From Trichoplusia ni (taxonomy: Eukaryota > Arthropoda > Insecta > Lepidoptera > Noctuidae), in NCBI RefSeq assembly GCF_003590095.1, contig NC_039481.1, positions 4,216,001-4,280,000 on the forward strand: a DNA stretch of 64,000 nucleotides, in the 5' to 3' direction. Below, piece after piece: positions 47,453-59,030 of the stretch (its first letter is position 1; each line of letters begins with the position of its first letter). The translations under genes were made by a program, and so were the position numbers. Below the pieces are notes generated by a model. It saw nothing but the letters and a program-made list of their open reading frames with translations, searched no databases and was not told where the DNA came from.

Positions 47453-49936
47453 GAGGCTGTATATGTTTTCACTGTTCATTTAATTCAAGTACTCGTTTTA
47501 TTCGCGTATAGCTCCAATAAATGCTCGTTGAACGCCGAGACAAATTAAAGAAAAATAAACACTGTCACGTTCATGGCGTCGACGTTAATTAATATGTAGA
47601 TTGAGCCTTTGATGTTTATAAATAGCGCTGCTTGTAAACAGACCCTAGATAAATAAATAGAATACATTCACAATTGTGTTCGGGAAATAGTACACCAGAC
47701 GAATAACACTAACGGAACAAATATTGCGCCAACATCCAATGATTGGGCGTTTGAATATAAAGCGGTTGTAATCTTTCTATTACAAGTAATAAATAACGTT
47801 ATCAAAAAACAAAAGAATGAGGCAACTACTTGATCTAAAATAGAACCTGTACAAGTTTTGAATCGTGTCTTTGTGTATATCTGTCTCTATTGAATCCAAC
47901 TTGTGAAATGCATTTGAAAAAAGAAATGCTTTGCTTTGAAGAGGATTTAAGACAACTTACAAACTTAAATATGCATTTTTATGTACTGGCAAAAAAAATA
48001 TTACCTTAAGAATTTCAATACCAAATACCGAAAGTAGCGTCAAGTGCACATTAAATATTTTAACACCATCAAAGCTTTAAATAAAGTAGAAATGCAGTAT
48101 CAAAAAACTTTTACTAACAAAATAGGTGACCTTTAAGGTCTCGACAGGCGTCAGCGAATCCATTGCAAATTATTTATGTATACTTTTAAAGGCGCCACTT
48201 CCCGATATCTACATATTTCATCGGCGGCTGACATAAAATATGTATATTAAAATATCCTGCTTGTTTTTGCCGATAAATAACGATTCTGTGCAACATAAAG
48301 GTGACTGTATAATATTTCATTACTGCTCGTTTAATATTTAACACGGCTTTATCCAGAACAATCGTTGTTTTGTTATGGTCAATGAATAATTTAGTTAATT
48401 TAATATCGAACAGTATGTGTACACCGCAAAGTTTTAAATTTGGCGTGGAATTGGCGGGGGTTTGTGGAGTGAGTTAGTTTACAGAAGAGACGGATAGAAG
48501 AGGGTTCGACAGGGATCTAATCAATCCAATAGGTTAATGACTATAGCAAGTAACGTGTATTGTTCAAACTGTACGTCTTTGAACTAGAAACAAGGACTAC
48601 ATTTTAAATGAATGCATAAAAAAAGAAAAGCCTTAAATTTTTAATCCATTTTAATGCACTTAAAATTAATAAATTGCTTTATTAGGTACATGGCAGCTAG
48701 CATCCTTCGGAAAAACGCAAGTCACCCAAAGATGACAAAATGAAAACATAAAATTAGCACTAGTAGAAAGAAAATGATTCTCCACGAACATAATAAAACT
48801 TAAAAGCGGACTAACTACAGACAGAATGTGGGGCAAAAGCCAGTAACAACGTAATGGCCTCTTTTGAATGAGCAACAGCAGCCATCGTCAACAAGTTGCC
48901 CGCTGTAGCCCCAGATCTGTTTTTACACGGGGAACTTTATCAAGTATCATTAATACTTCGGAAAGTGCAGTAAAAGTGAGTGAAGCGCTCATTAGTCATG
49001 GGGCTTAGAACTTGGTGATTCAAGTGCCCATCGAAACATAAAATTTTAGACTACATGCGGGCAAATTAACTTAATATTGAAGGCCCAAAATTTATTACTT
49101 TTGGTTAATTTGTAATAGCTGTAAGTTAGAATGTTATGGTCGTTTTTAGAGTTCTGAACCCCTGTTACTGAGACTCCGCTGTCTGTCAGGTCGCCTGTGA
49201 CCAGCTTGTGTCCCCTGAGCGGTGAGAGTTAATTAAAATGTTCACACATGATGATAACTAAAAATGAAGATCGAAGTTAAGCAGCGGTGTAAGGGTCATA
49301 AAAATGTTTGAACACTAGTTAATTTGTGGGAACTCACCCTCAATTTCCTTCTTTAGCGGAACCCTCAATGATACTGCGACTCGCACTGTACCGGTAACAT
49401 GCAATCTTTATTCTGTAAACACTACTATCTAATCTGTATCGTACATCATCATTTTTACATGTTATTTTTTTGAGCTACTGGAAATTTAGTAGCAGACTAC
49501 TCAGAGACCTAATGTCAAAAGTAATACAAAGATTTAAGGCTAAATACATATTCAAATCAAAATCTCCGGACTACTCTTTAAATGAATTGGCAAATTCAAA
49601 CTGTTCAACATAAAAACAAATGAATATGTAGCTATATATACTCTAGACACTTCTCACTTATGGCAAGCAAGGCTCACCACGGAGAACATTCTGAACCCTG
49701 CGTAAACGTTGACGAAGCTTGAAGTATACCCGTGGCTGCACTTAAAACTTCCTCAAAGCAAGCCTACGACCAGCACAATAACAGCGGGGGATAATAAAAG
49801 AGGACGCCATAACACTTTCCATTAGACTATGTACATTAATAATGGGTTTCTTAAGAGCGCCGTGAAGTATTCTAAAAGCCACAAGATTGAAGCCAAGAAC
49901 AGCGTTCGAGAACGTTCGTGAATGGATATTTTTTTT

Positions 49937-50014
49937 CACAAACATTTAAGTCACATAAACAAAGACACCCAGGCTTAACAGGCATTGGATAACGCAAACG
50001 CTTGTCCTATGCAA
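49937..50014 (-). mobile_element. SINE body fragment
   Basis: CACAAACATTTAAGTCACAT then AAACAAAGACACCCAGGCTT and CGCTTGTCCTATGC align by eye with the body of the SINEs at 7541-7734 and 61310-61513. The tRNA-like head is missing, so this is a truncated relic. Confidence 0.6.
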
Positions 50015-52598
50015 CACTTAAAAATGACATCAAGCTATTTATTACTTATTATACCAATTAAATGAGACTACATTTCAGTTTTCAATAAAAAATTAAACAA
50101 AATTGCATAGTTTTGACCTTTGAAATTTTAAGCAAATGAACAAAATAATAATTTTATTAATATCTACAAAAAATTCAGGAAACTTCGGTATCTCAAGCTT
50201 TTTGTTTGATCTCCATATATAAACCCCTTTTAAAAATAGTATTCAAAAAGATTTTAGACTTTTCCTCTTTGAAAAATGTTCACCGCATCAAACGAATTCT
50301 TGTTCTGAGGACGGCATCTAAAACTTCTGCGACTATTCCCTTGGTATTGGGGAGGGCAAGACATCTGTGCAAGTATCGGAGGTTCTTTTGAACATCTGTA
50401 TTACTGTCTGCTAAAACTAGCCCCTTAATAAATCGCGAAACAAGTTAAATGTCTTTGCATTGCAGAGAACTTTCTGATAGGAGTATTCTCTCGTACTAAT
50501 GAGTTTGTGGACACCAATCTATTTCTGGAAAAAGTATAAAGAAATATTAAATATCGTATGTAAGTAGATGACAACGAAGATATTCTTCAAAAAATATTAA
50601 TTCCGCAAAGTAAATTTTTTCTAGGATTTAATAATTTAAGTGTGGATCATTATATTAAAAAAATACAATGAATTTTACTGACAAACAATAAGCTTAAACA
50701 ATTAGCTTGTTTTACCTCAAAAACAGTTCTACGTTACCAACTTCACCATAATTGTTTCAATTAAAACTTTTTACTAAAGTGTATTGAACGCCTGACGGTA
50801 CTTCGGGGCAAAAAGATTAACAAGACAGGCGCTTCATTCAAACAAATAAGAATAAAAAACAAATGCTAAACGGTGTCTCTACCTGTCGGATCACGGCAGT
50901 TAACTGTTTTTGTAATAAAACTTCTACTTTTGAACAGAAGTAAGTACAGCCATAGTAAGTACATATCAGTAAGAAAAGCCAGTACGTACAATTTTCAAAA
51001 CCGATACACCTAAAAAAAATAGACTTCTGGAAAGGCTTTCTTGTACATTTCAGGCCTTTGATGAAAATCCATGCTAAAAACAACGACTATTCAAAAGCAC
51101 TGTCTTTCATTAAGTTATTTAATATACGTAGACTTACTCGACTATGCAATTCTCTTTTATTTATTTCAGTCTTCGTTCATGTTCGTTATTAAATATTAAT
51201 CCTGTATTGTCAATTTCGATAAAACAAATGAATATAAATATATTATCCTTTTCCAATTAAAAACATCATCAGCTTCCCATCAAATTGTGATTGACTTAAA
51301 TTTTATCCAATTACGTAGGCCGTTTCGTTCCGCATTACCTGTTTCATAAGTGTCACGTACGCAGCGCCGAGAACGAATAACGATTGACAGACTTTTGTTC
51401 GTGAAATGGAATAATGACGTAATAATTTATTTTGCTTAAGGTGCTGCGAATATCTAGTCAGATTTCATTCCCATTTCGTGTCCTTAAATCACGAAACAAA
51501 GTTTGGAAGATTGACCCAACCATGAGATCTCGAGTGGTCCAAAAATAATTCTAACTTGGCCTAGTTTTGCCGATTGCCACATTGGTAATATTTGTGGACC
51601 AAACTAAGCCAAAGTGTTGGCAATAACTTTTTCAATAAAACAAGTCCTTAATCTTTAGCACTTAGGTGTACGCATCATGAATCAAGCTTTATCATAAACC
51701 ACAGACTTATACAGGATCATTGAGTCCTTCCACATAATTATGTAGGTACACTTGCGTGGGTGTCGCCATATCTGGCTATTATTAAAACCGACGCCATTTT
51801 GTTGGATTCGTTGGATTTCACGTGCCGTTTATCAAAAGGTACTCGTCCGATGGATTTTATAATAATTAATTTTGGACCCTTTGAGAGAGTTTTCGAATAT
51901 CCTCTTTGTGAATGGACAACTGCTTTCTATATTAACATTCACGGTTAAAATAGTTTTGAGGATAGTGCGGTTGTTCTTTGATTGCTAGATTAAATGTAAT
52001 TAATATCTGGTAATCTCTTTTCGAATAAATACAAGACAAGTGGAAGTTTGGGTATCAGACCCTAAAGTGGATTAGATATTTAGCTAATATGTCTACTATT
52101 ATGCTATAAGTTATTCAAGACATGTTGACTACGGCGAGCGATATTAAAGTGTGATACTTGAGGTCTTTTAAAATCAAGTATGCAACCACAAATTTTGACG
52201 ATACGAGTACATTAATGTTCTAAGAATTTCTGCGGTTGCAAGGTAAGCTTCAGAATATTTCACTAAGTATGTACATATGTAACTAAGTATTTACCAATAA
52301 TTCTGGTCGCAATGTCGAGACGACTAATTAAACTGTTCTTGTTAGAACTAATATGAGAAATTCCCTAGAGCACGTGCGTCTTTATAATTACCGTTAAGCT
52401 ATCCTCACCATTCCTTGGATCCTATAATGGAATAATAATACTCGGTCTGATGCGTGACTTGGATTCCAAATCCCGTTTTGCGCGCCCTTGAATCATGTGT
52501 AACACAATCATAGGGGCTCGAGACAGCATGGAGCCTTCTTGATTCCTCCATTTGTATCTGTAAATAAAAGATAACACAGACATTATTAAAATAAATCC

Positions 52599-52986
52599 CT
52601 ATACACGGTGATTTTTAGTCGTCTTACAATAGGAGCCCAGTTCATGTATCCGACGTAAAATGCTAGGCGGGATTATTATTTTTTTATCATCAACTAAGAT
52701 AATAAGTACGAAGAAAAATTAAACAAGAGAAATCTGAAAATACTCTTAAAAATGATCAAAACGCCGCCGCCCGCGCCCCTTACCATTGTTACAAGGCTCG
52801 GACCGCTCTCGCAACAGAGCTGTATTTCTAAAATACTACGATTTGCATCATAATATTGAATAAAAATTGCATTTTAAATTTATTCAAATCTCATAAATAC
52901 CTATTTTTTTATCATGAACGTGTTCTAGTCATTGGATACACGAACTGGGCTGCTTTCGTAAGACGACTAAAAATCACGGTGTATAG
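52599..52986. mobile_element. MITE-like element with 53-bp terminal inverted repeats
   Basis: The left end (52599-52651) and right end (52934-52986) are inverted copies with only a handful of mismatches. The left end begins CTATACACGGTGATTTTTAG. The 388-base element has no coding capacity, as expected for a non-autonomous DNA transposon. If the outermost TA on each side is a target duplication, this would fit a TA-targeting family, but TATA at both edges makes the boundary ambiguous. The interior has a GC-rich stretch (CGCCGCCGCCCGCGCCCC) near 52761-52778. Confidence 0.85.
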
Positions 52987-53391
52987 TGCAGTTTTTGGGA
53001 ACCAATAAAACTAAGTTGTGGAATGAGTGGAGATAGATTCTGAAAAACATCGAGAAAATATTCTTTTGATGTCAATGATAACATAAAATCTAATTATTAG
53101 TTAGAAAGAAAACAAAAAACTGAGGTAAACAAAGCTTTGAGTTGGAAATACTATCTAAAGAGTACCAACGTCTATAAAGGTTAGTAGTGTCACCGAGTAA
53201 GATGTCTGCTTTGAGAATGACAGCGCGCCCTCCACTGTCACCCAAGGGATAGTTATTTTTCTTAGATTAATGTTTTTGCTATCTTGTATTTTCTTACAGA
53301 AAAAATATCGGCTCAGACACTATTGAAGTGTCTCTTTGTATTAATGCAATAACCGTTTTTATGTAGATATATGAAAGTATACACGGTACAT

Positions 53392-53512
53392 AAAACATTT
53401 TTTTAGTCTGTCTCTGTCTGTTTGTTCCGGCTAATCTCTGAAATGGCTGAACCGATCTTGATGGGACTTTGTCAGTAGGTAGCTGAAGTAATAAGGAGGC
53501 TTACTTAGGTTA
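53392..53512 (+). repeat. Lepidoptera-type interspersed repeat
   Basis: Reads 'tgtctgtttgttccggctaatctctgaaatggctgaaccgatcttgatgggactttgtcagtaggtagctgaagtaataagga'. I know this arrangement as a repeat common in lepidopteran genomes. It has no coding capacity. Confidence 0.6.
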
Positions 53513-54127
53513 TTTTGATTTGAAATAAATATTTTTTTGCTAAATTACACACGCTCGCAATCACGATTACATAGGTAGGTATTAAGCATATACCTCCTAG
53601 CCTACTATGGGTAGGTATATAAATTATTTCCAAATTACAAATGATCACAAGGTCATTATTTTGGAGAGTCAAACCCTCTCATACCTACATTAATATTCTA
53701 TTTCAACTCGCACTAATTACTCTCACAAATATTAAATACAATTTAATATTTCTAAGCTTGGAAACGCGTAATTGAATCTTCATTAGAATTTATTGTTTCC
53801 TATCATTTGTAAGTGTATCTGTAGGGCGTGATAACTTTGTCAGCTACCTACCGCCGCAAACTAGACGGAGTGCTAATTGTGTTCGTATAGAATTAAATTA
53901 TTTTATATTACTATGGTAATAAACTTTACTAACTAGCTGAGATTTACATGAACTTAGTTAGTCTAACGAGCGCTCTACAACTTTACAGAACTTAATGATT
54001 ATGACGAGTCGTATTTGCAATAAACAGGGTGGAAAATTAATCACCTGTATTTTTTCGGCGAGAAACTGGGTGACGATATCTGTGGACTATGCGAGAACAC
54101 GATCTAGGGTGGCACTATAAGTTTTGC

Positions 54128-54190
54128 CATTGTTAGGGTTCTATAACCAAAGAAAATTATGCAACTCCACGGCCTCCGTTCGTCTGTCAA
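54128..54190 (-). repeat. Lepidoptera-type repeat fragment, inverted
   Basis: GTTAGGGTTCTATAACCAAA followed by 'cctccgttcgtctgtc' is the reverse complement of the tail type seen at 9570-9662. Confidence 0.45.
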
Positions 54191-55437
54191 CTATAATTTG
54201 GAACACTATAAGGGTAGGTAAATAGTGTAAATACCTTACACAGATGACGTATTTATGATGTGGATGCAACAATAAATTCAAATTGAAACATGAAAATCGA
54301 TGTATGCCAGGTTTCGTACCACCATAGACATGATAGCTGACCATTTTTTCCGCTTACTTGTTTTTCTTTACCTATTTGTAAAGAACCGTCAAATTTTGTC
54401 TGCCTAGTCCGTCAGCAATTGACCGTTTCCTGAAATATGACTGTTGCTGATTGTGGAAGCGAGACAATACTATGGCAACACTGTCTTCTTGAGAATCCCA
54501 TGGTAAGAATTCCTGAAAATAACTTTAAAAGATAGCAAAATTCTAGCATTATTCTAATAGGTACCATAATCATAATTACTTAACTAATTACATAACTCAG
54601 AGTTATGTAATAAATACCCTTTGTACAAAACAATTATTTTAATCAAGTCCCACAGGGTACAATAAATACGTAACGCCTAGATTTCATTTGCAGACATCTC
54701 ATAGAGTGTCAACCGATCTTAATTGGCACGAATAAAAGCGGACGTGCCTTTCAATTATAACACGAGCTTGTAAATTTTAATTGCGAATGTAAAAAATACA
54801 AATTAAATCACTCATCATATTTCCACGGAACGTATTAAACCTTTTTTGGTACCACATAGCACTTCGTTTTGTTTAATTATAAATGGAACGGTGCACGGTG
54901 GGTGGATGAAATAAAACTGCGGTTTTGTTGAAAGACGGTGAATATACTCTTAGTTGATTTGCCGTGTTCTAAAACGGAATAGGTCAAAAAGACCTTAAAC
55001 TGACACATGTTTGATGAATATGATGGACACGTACAAAATATTTAATTCAATATTTTGGAAAAAAAAAAGCTAAAATCGTTTTCCTTTCTTCAATTCTGAG
55101 AACATTCATATATTTCCCTTTTAAATCTTAGTCTCATTTATCTAAAATATAGTCTGCTCGCATTTATATGTAAATAATTCACCGCGGCGGCAGATTTAGG
55201 TAAAATTAATTGTACAGTAACGGCCGTCCAGCCGCAACATACATTTTCCATCAAAGGGATTTGCCCGAAGAACGTTCTCCTGGGAGCCGCGCTAAATGAA
55301 TAATTGAACGAGATCTAAACACTTTATGTATACGGCTATTGTTTTAATTTCAAAAACGGACTGCATTTGTTGTTTAATAAAAACTTTATGGTTTTTTTTC
55401 TACCAAAGATGCCTTAGGTACGGTATTATAAGAACTG

Positions 55438-55581
55438 ATAAAATGAAGAGTTTGCTTAAACCCGCTAATCTCAGGAACCACTAGTCCGAATTAAAATACT
55501 ATTTCAATGTGAGATAGCTCATTTGTTGAGTAAGGCTATATGATATATTTCATCACGCTTTAATTAATAGAAGCAGGGTAG
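55438..55581 (+). repeat. Diverged copy of the repeat at 57377-57637
   Basis: AATGAAGAGTTTGCTTAAAC then 'ccgctaatctcaggaaccactagtccgaatt' and 'gagatagctcatttgttgagtaaggctatat' line up with the copy two kilobases downstream. Confidence 0.65.
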
Positions 55582-55947
55582 TAATTATTTATGTTCTAAA
55601 ATGGGAAGAAGCTGCATGTAACCTTTTTTGTAATTAGGTTTTTTTTTAATCCTCCTGTGCATTTAACAGCTAGTATCAAAATATAATGCTATAGCTTTAC
55701 CAAAAAGATTAAGGTTTAGAACAGAATTTGAACAATTTACTGAATTAAATACGAGAAGCTACTTACAAACTGTAACTTAATAAATAACAACAAAAAATCT
55801 TTAGAAAGAAAAACTAAACTTATTCTTGCTTTATTGCATCTTTAATAAAGTTTTCTACATTAAAAGTTATAATAACAACCTATCAGACGCTGTGACTTTA
55901 TTATAAGAAAACACTTTACACTATAAATTGACTTCACGACAGCTTTC

Positions 55948-56005
55948 TAGGGTTCCGTAGCCAAAGTGTAAAAGTGCCTCTTTTACTAAGGTTCCTCTGT
56001 CTGAG
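55948..56005 (-). repeat. Lepidoptera-type repeat fragment, inverted
   Basis: TCTAGGGTTCCGTAGCCAAA followed by 'aaggttcctctgtctgagc' is the inverted tail of the family at 23347-23574. Confidence 0.5.
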
Positions 56006-57376
56006 CAGATTTTTTTTGCATGGGATGAAATGAATGCATTTTGCAATTTGAATTTATTGTTTCAATTCATTAGTTCTTTTCGTCTATAGCTTTAATGAAA
56101 CTTTAAAAGATATCTTCACCAATATAAGTACAGTGAAGTATTTAAAATATTGAAAAAATATATTTATGACCATTGTCAAACCTTTTTTCTTAAAAATTAT
56201 TCAAATTACAAGTTGGCCAACATTTATACAAACATTTGCTACCAACAAAACAGCAACAAACGGAATTACCGCTGCTAAAACATTTGTCACTAACTCACTT
56301 ACTTAGGTTGCCCTAATTAACCGCACTGCTGACAAACGATAACTATTATAACGCCTAAGATCACGCTTAACTACTGGCCTAAACTTGAAGAGTTATACGG
56401 AACGTATTCGCTATGCTAATTGCTATGACACCTCCATCACCGCTGGAGTCGGCAGGGATCGTTTAGACGATAGGTGAGTAGGTACTTAAATGTACCTAGT
56501 TAGCTAGGTACATTTAAGTACCTACTCATTTTTCATGACCTGTTTGTTCGAGTATTAAGCAGATGGGACACCATTAGTAAGGATCGCGATCCGCAATCAA
56601 AATCTAAAAATTGAATGAGATTGATGGTCAATGATTTCCGTGCATGTGTGACATTGAGCGTATTAAGGGCGTCTTAGTTCTTAGGTAAACTAAATCTTCG
56701 GTATCCGTATTAAAGTGCCGACATAGAAAAATCGTTTTTACAGTAAATTTTGCAACCTCACTTGGACTTTTTTATCCCTGCTACTACAATAGCAAAAGTT
56801 ACCTGGTGCTGGTACGGTAGACAAATCGTCTGCCACTTCACATTTTGATAGAATGTGTCTGAGGCATGGCTTTAAATCAGTACTAATTTTCAATAGCTGT
56901 TTTTATCCTTTCCCCTCCTAATTTTGCCTAAAAAAAATACTGAAATTAAAACATAGATTTTTTTAATATTGTTGTTAATTACTGTACATATCTAATATCT
57001 AACTCTAATTTTCAAAAACACATTTCTAAACTCATCCCGAGTTACTTTCGCAATTGTACAACGAATGTGATTGTAGTTGAACCGTTATTATTCATAAAGG
57101 CCCGTAGTTCTACGAAGGGAACAAAAAGGCTGTTTTCCGTACAAAACAATAAGTAACCGCGTGCGCGCGACAGTCGAGCGGTAAATTGTTCAGGGGAGCG
57201 ATTAAAGCGTGGAAATTGTTTCACAACAATGGTGGTCCGACGACGACACGGTTGCTAAGGACGCCATTAAATCTTTTATCTGGTTTGACAACACAAATTG
57301 TCAATGGATATGCGGTTGCAACAGGGCTGCACTGAAGAAAGAGATGACTTTATTTAAAGTATGGATTACATCTATG
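56006..57376. other. Intergenic DNA, no gene seen
   Basis: AT-rich, apart from a small CpG-rich patch near 57157-57190 (CCGCGTGCGCGCGACAGTCG). It holds the hairpin at 56475-56528. Confidence 0.5.
56475..56528. repeat. Perfect 25-bp hairpin with 4-base loop
   Basis: Positions 56475-56499 and 56504-56528 are exact reverse complements around the loop TTAG at 56500-56503. The arms are rich in GTAC (GTAGGTACTTAAATGTACC). As with the hairpin at 2298-2348, the lack of any mismatch suggests recent origin or a mechanism that keeps the arms equal. Confidence 0.9.
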
Positions 57377-57637
57377 CTATACTAATATATGTATAAAGCT
57401 GAAGAGTTTGTTTGTTTGAACGCGCTAATCTCAGGAACTACTGGTCCAAATTGAAAAAATATTTTTGTGTTGAATAGACCATTCATCGAGGAAGGCTTTA
57501 GGCTATAACCTCGCTGCGACTAATAGGAGCTAAGATACAATGGAAAATGTGAAAAAAAACTGGGCAGGTATACCTACCTAAATCATAACTTATATCTTCT
57601 ACCCACGGGGACGAAGTCGCAGGCAACAGCTAGTTTT
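57377..57637 (+). repeat. Lepidoptera-type interspersed repeat, nearly full unit
   Basis: It runs from TATACTAATATATGTATAAA and 'gctgaagagtttgtttgtttgaacgcgctaatctcaggaactactgg' to 'ggggacgaagtcgcaggcaacagctagt'. I recognise both the order and the ends as a repeat found in most lepidopteran genomes. Confidence 0.75.
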
Positions 57638-58789
57638 TGAATAAAATATTTAGAATATTGCATTACAGTTTTCTAGGTATTTACCGAATTCAAACGAAAC
57701 GTTATTGAACTTGTATTAACCTACGCAAAAAATATAAGGATAAGTATAAATCTTATTTATTTTATAAATAAATAAAACCGAGTTTATCCCCAAAAAGGAT
57801 TTCCTCAACGTTAAATGCTAAACAAATAAAGTCTTATTTTACGATCTTCACGCATTCTTCCATTACATACTCACGCATTTTTAAAACACACCAGCCATTT
57901 TGCTTTCCCCACACCTGACCTTTTCGAAGGACCCCTCCGACAAACAACACAAGGTCGACAGTGTTTGGAGGGCGACCCCTTTTCGTATTTCTACTTACCC
58001 TTTTGTTTTGTTACTGCGTACAATATTCACAATGAATTATACCCTATATTCCAGATATACTCTGTAGTGTAGGCATAGTGACTGTTCGAAACTAAATCAG
58101 ATTTTGCTAGGTATATTTAAGGTTCTGTATTAATTTACCCTTGTAGTTGTGATTTACATCTACTATTTTCCATAAGCCAGCTATACAGTACACAGATGTT
58201 CCAAAGTCGTAATTAATGTATGCAACATGCCATTAATATTAAAGCGTACAAACTCAAAGAAGACTTTCAAAGACCTCCAAACTCCGCAACTTCATACGCA
58301 GAATTTTTATTAGCTAATATGAAAAGGATCAACATCAAAATAATGCAAAGAGAAAAGTTTCTTTTTATTTAGCGACAGACTTTGAGTTCGAAGAAATTTA
58401 TATTTTTGTACTTACATTTTGTATATGTTACAGGGTTGGATAAACCCAATCTTGTAAATAGAAGTCTGAAAAATGGTCCAATACCATTCGGATTGTAAGC
58501 TTTCTTGAAAAGCCCAACCCTAATTGGAGTAGTGCAAGTCCCTTAACAAATACAGCGACAAATACGGGTAAAAGAACAAATGCTTTCCGTTACCCATTTA
58601 ACCGGAAAGAAGCTATCTTGTAAAATATCTAGGGGTGGTTTGTATGCAGGAATTTGAACCTTGAATCATTGGGGAAGGTATGTTTTAAATTGTCCTCTAC
58701 TATATTCCAACACTGCTTTTTAAACAAACGAATGTTTTCATAAACAAAGTGAAGATAACCGGAACAGTATTTATTTTTTACTGAATTGA
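57638..58789. other. Intergenic DNA, no gene seen
   Basis: AT-rich. There is a simple inverted A/T repeat near 57755-57778, a common repeat boundary. Confidence 0.5.
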
Positions 58790-59030
58790 CGACCTCCGTG
58801 GTCGAGTGGCGTACGCACCGGTTTCAAGGTGTCGCTAGCTCCGAGGTTCCGGGTTCGATCCCCGGTCGGGTCAAAGTAAAAATTCACATTTCTACATTGT
58901 CTCGGGTCTGGGTGTTTGTGGTACCTTCGTTGTATCTGAATTCCATAACACAAGTGCTTTAGCAACTTACTTTGGGTTCAGAACAATGTATGTGATGTTG
59001 TCCGCATTTATTTATTATTTTAATTCTGAT
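58790..59030 (+). mobile_element. tRNA-derived SINE of a second type
   Basis: The tRNA-like head has CGACCTCCGTGGTCGAGTGG (box A) and GGGTTCGATCCCCGG (box B). A body follows: 'gtctcgggtctgggtgtttgtggtacc' and 'ccataacacaagtgctttagcaacttac', ending in ATTTATTTATTATTTTA. I recognise the body as a SINE family of Noctuidae and other Lepidoptera. Intact A and B boxes imply an internal polymerase III promoter. The minus-strand frame 58771-58965 through it is a known kind of false gene call. Confidence 0.85.

Larger units (their letters stand above)
44561..52598. other. AT-rich intergenic DNA with scattered repeat fragments, no gene seen
   Basis: No coding exon was found. It contains Lepidoptera-type repeats at 45396-45597, 46145-46245 and 47375-47452 and a SINE fragment at 49937-50014. 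The remaining sequence is unique-looking and AT-rich. Confidence 0.5.
52987..55437. other. Intergenic DNA with repeat fragments, no gene seen
   Basis: Nothing exon-like was noticed. It includes Lepidoptera-type repeats at 53392-53512 and 54128-54190. Confidence 0.5.

Noticed and set aside
58790..58872. Functional tRNA gene
   Set aside because: Boxes A and B and the T-arm are good, but the acceptor stem pairs poorly and the typical SINE body follows directly.
58771..58965. 64-codon minus-strand frame (…GDRTRNLG…)
   Set aside because: It is a read-through of the tRNA-like head and body of the SINE at 58790-59030, a familiar false gene call in lepidopteran genomes.
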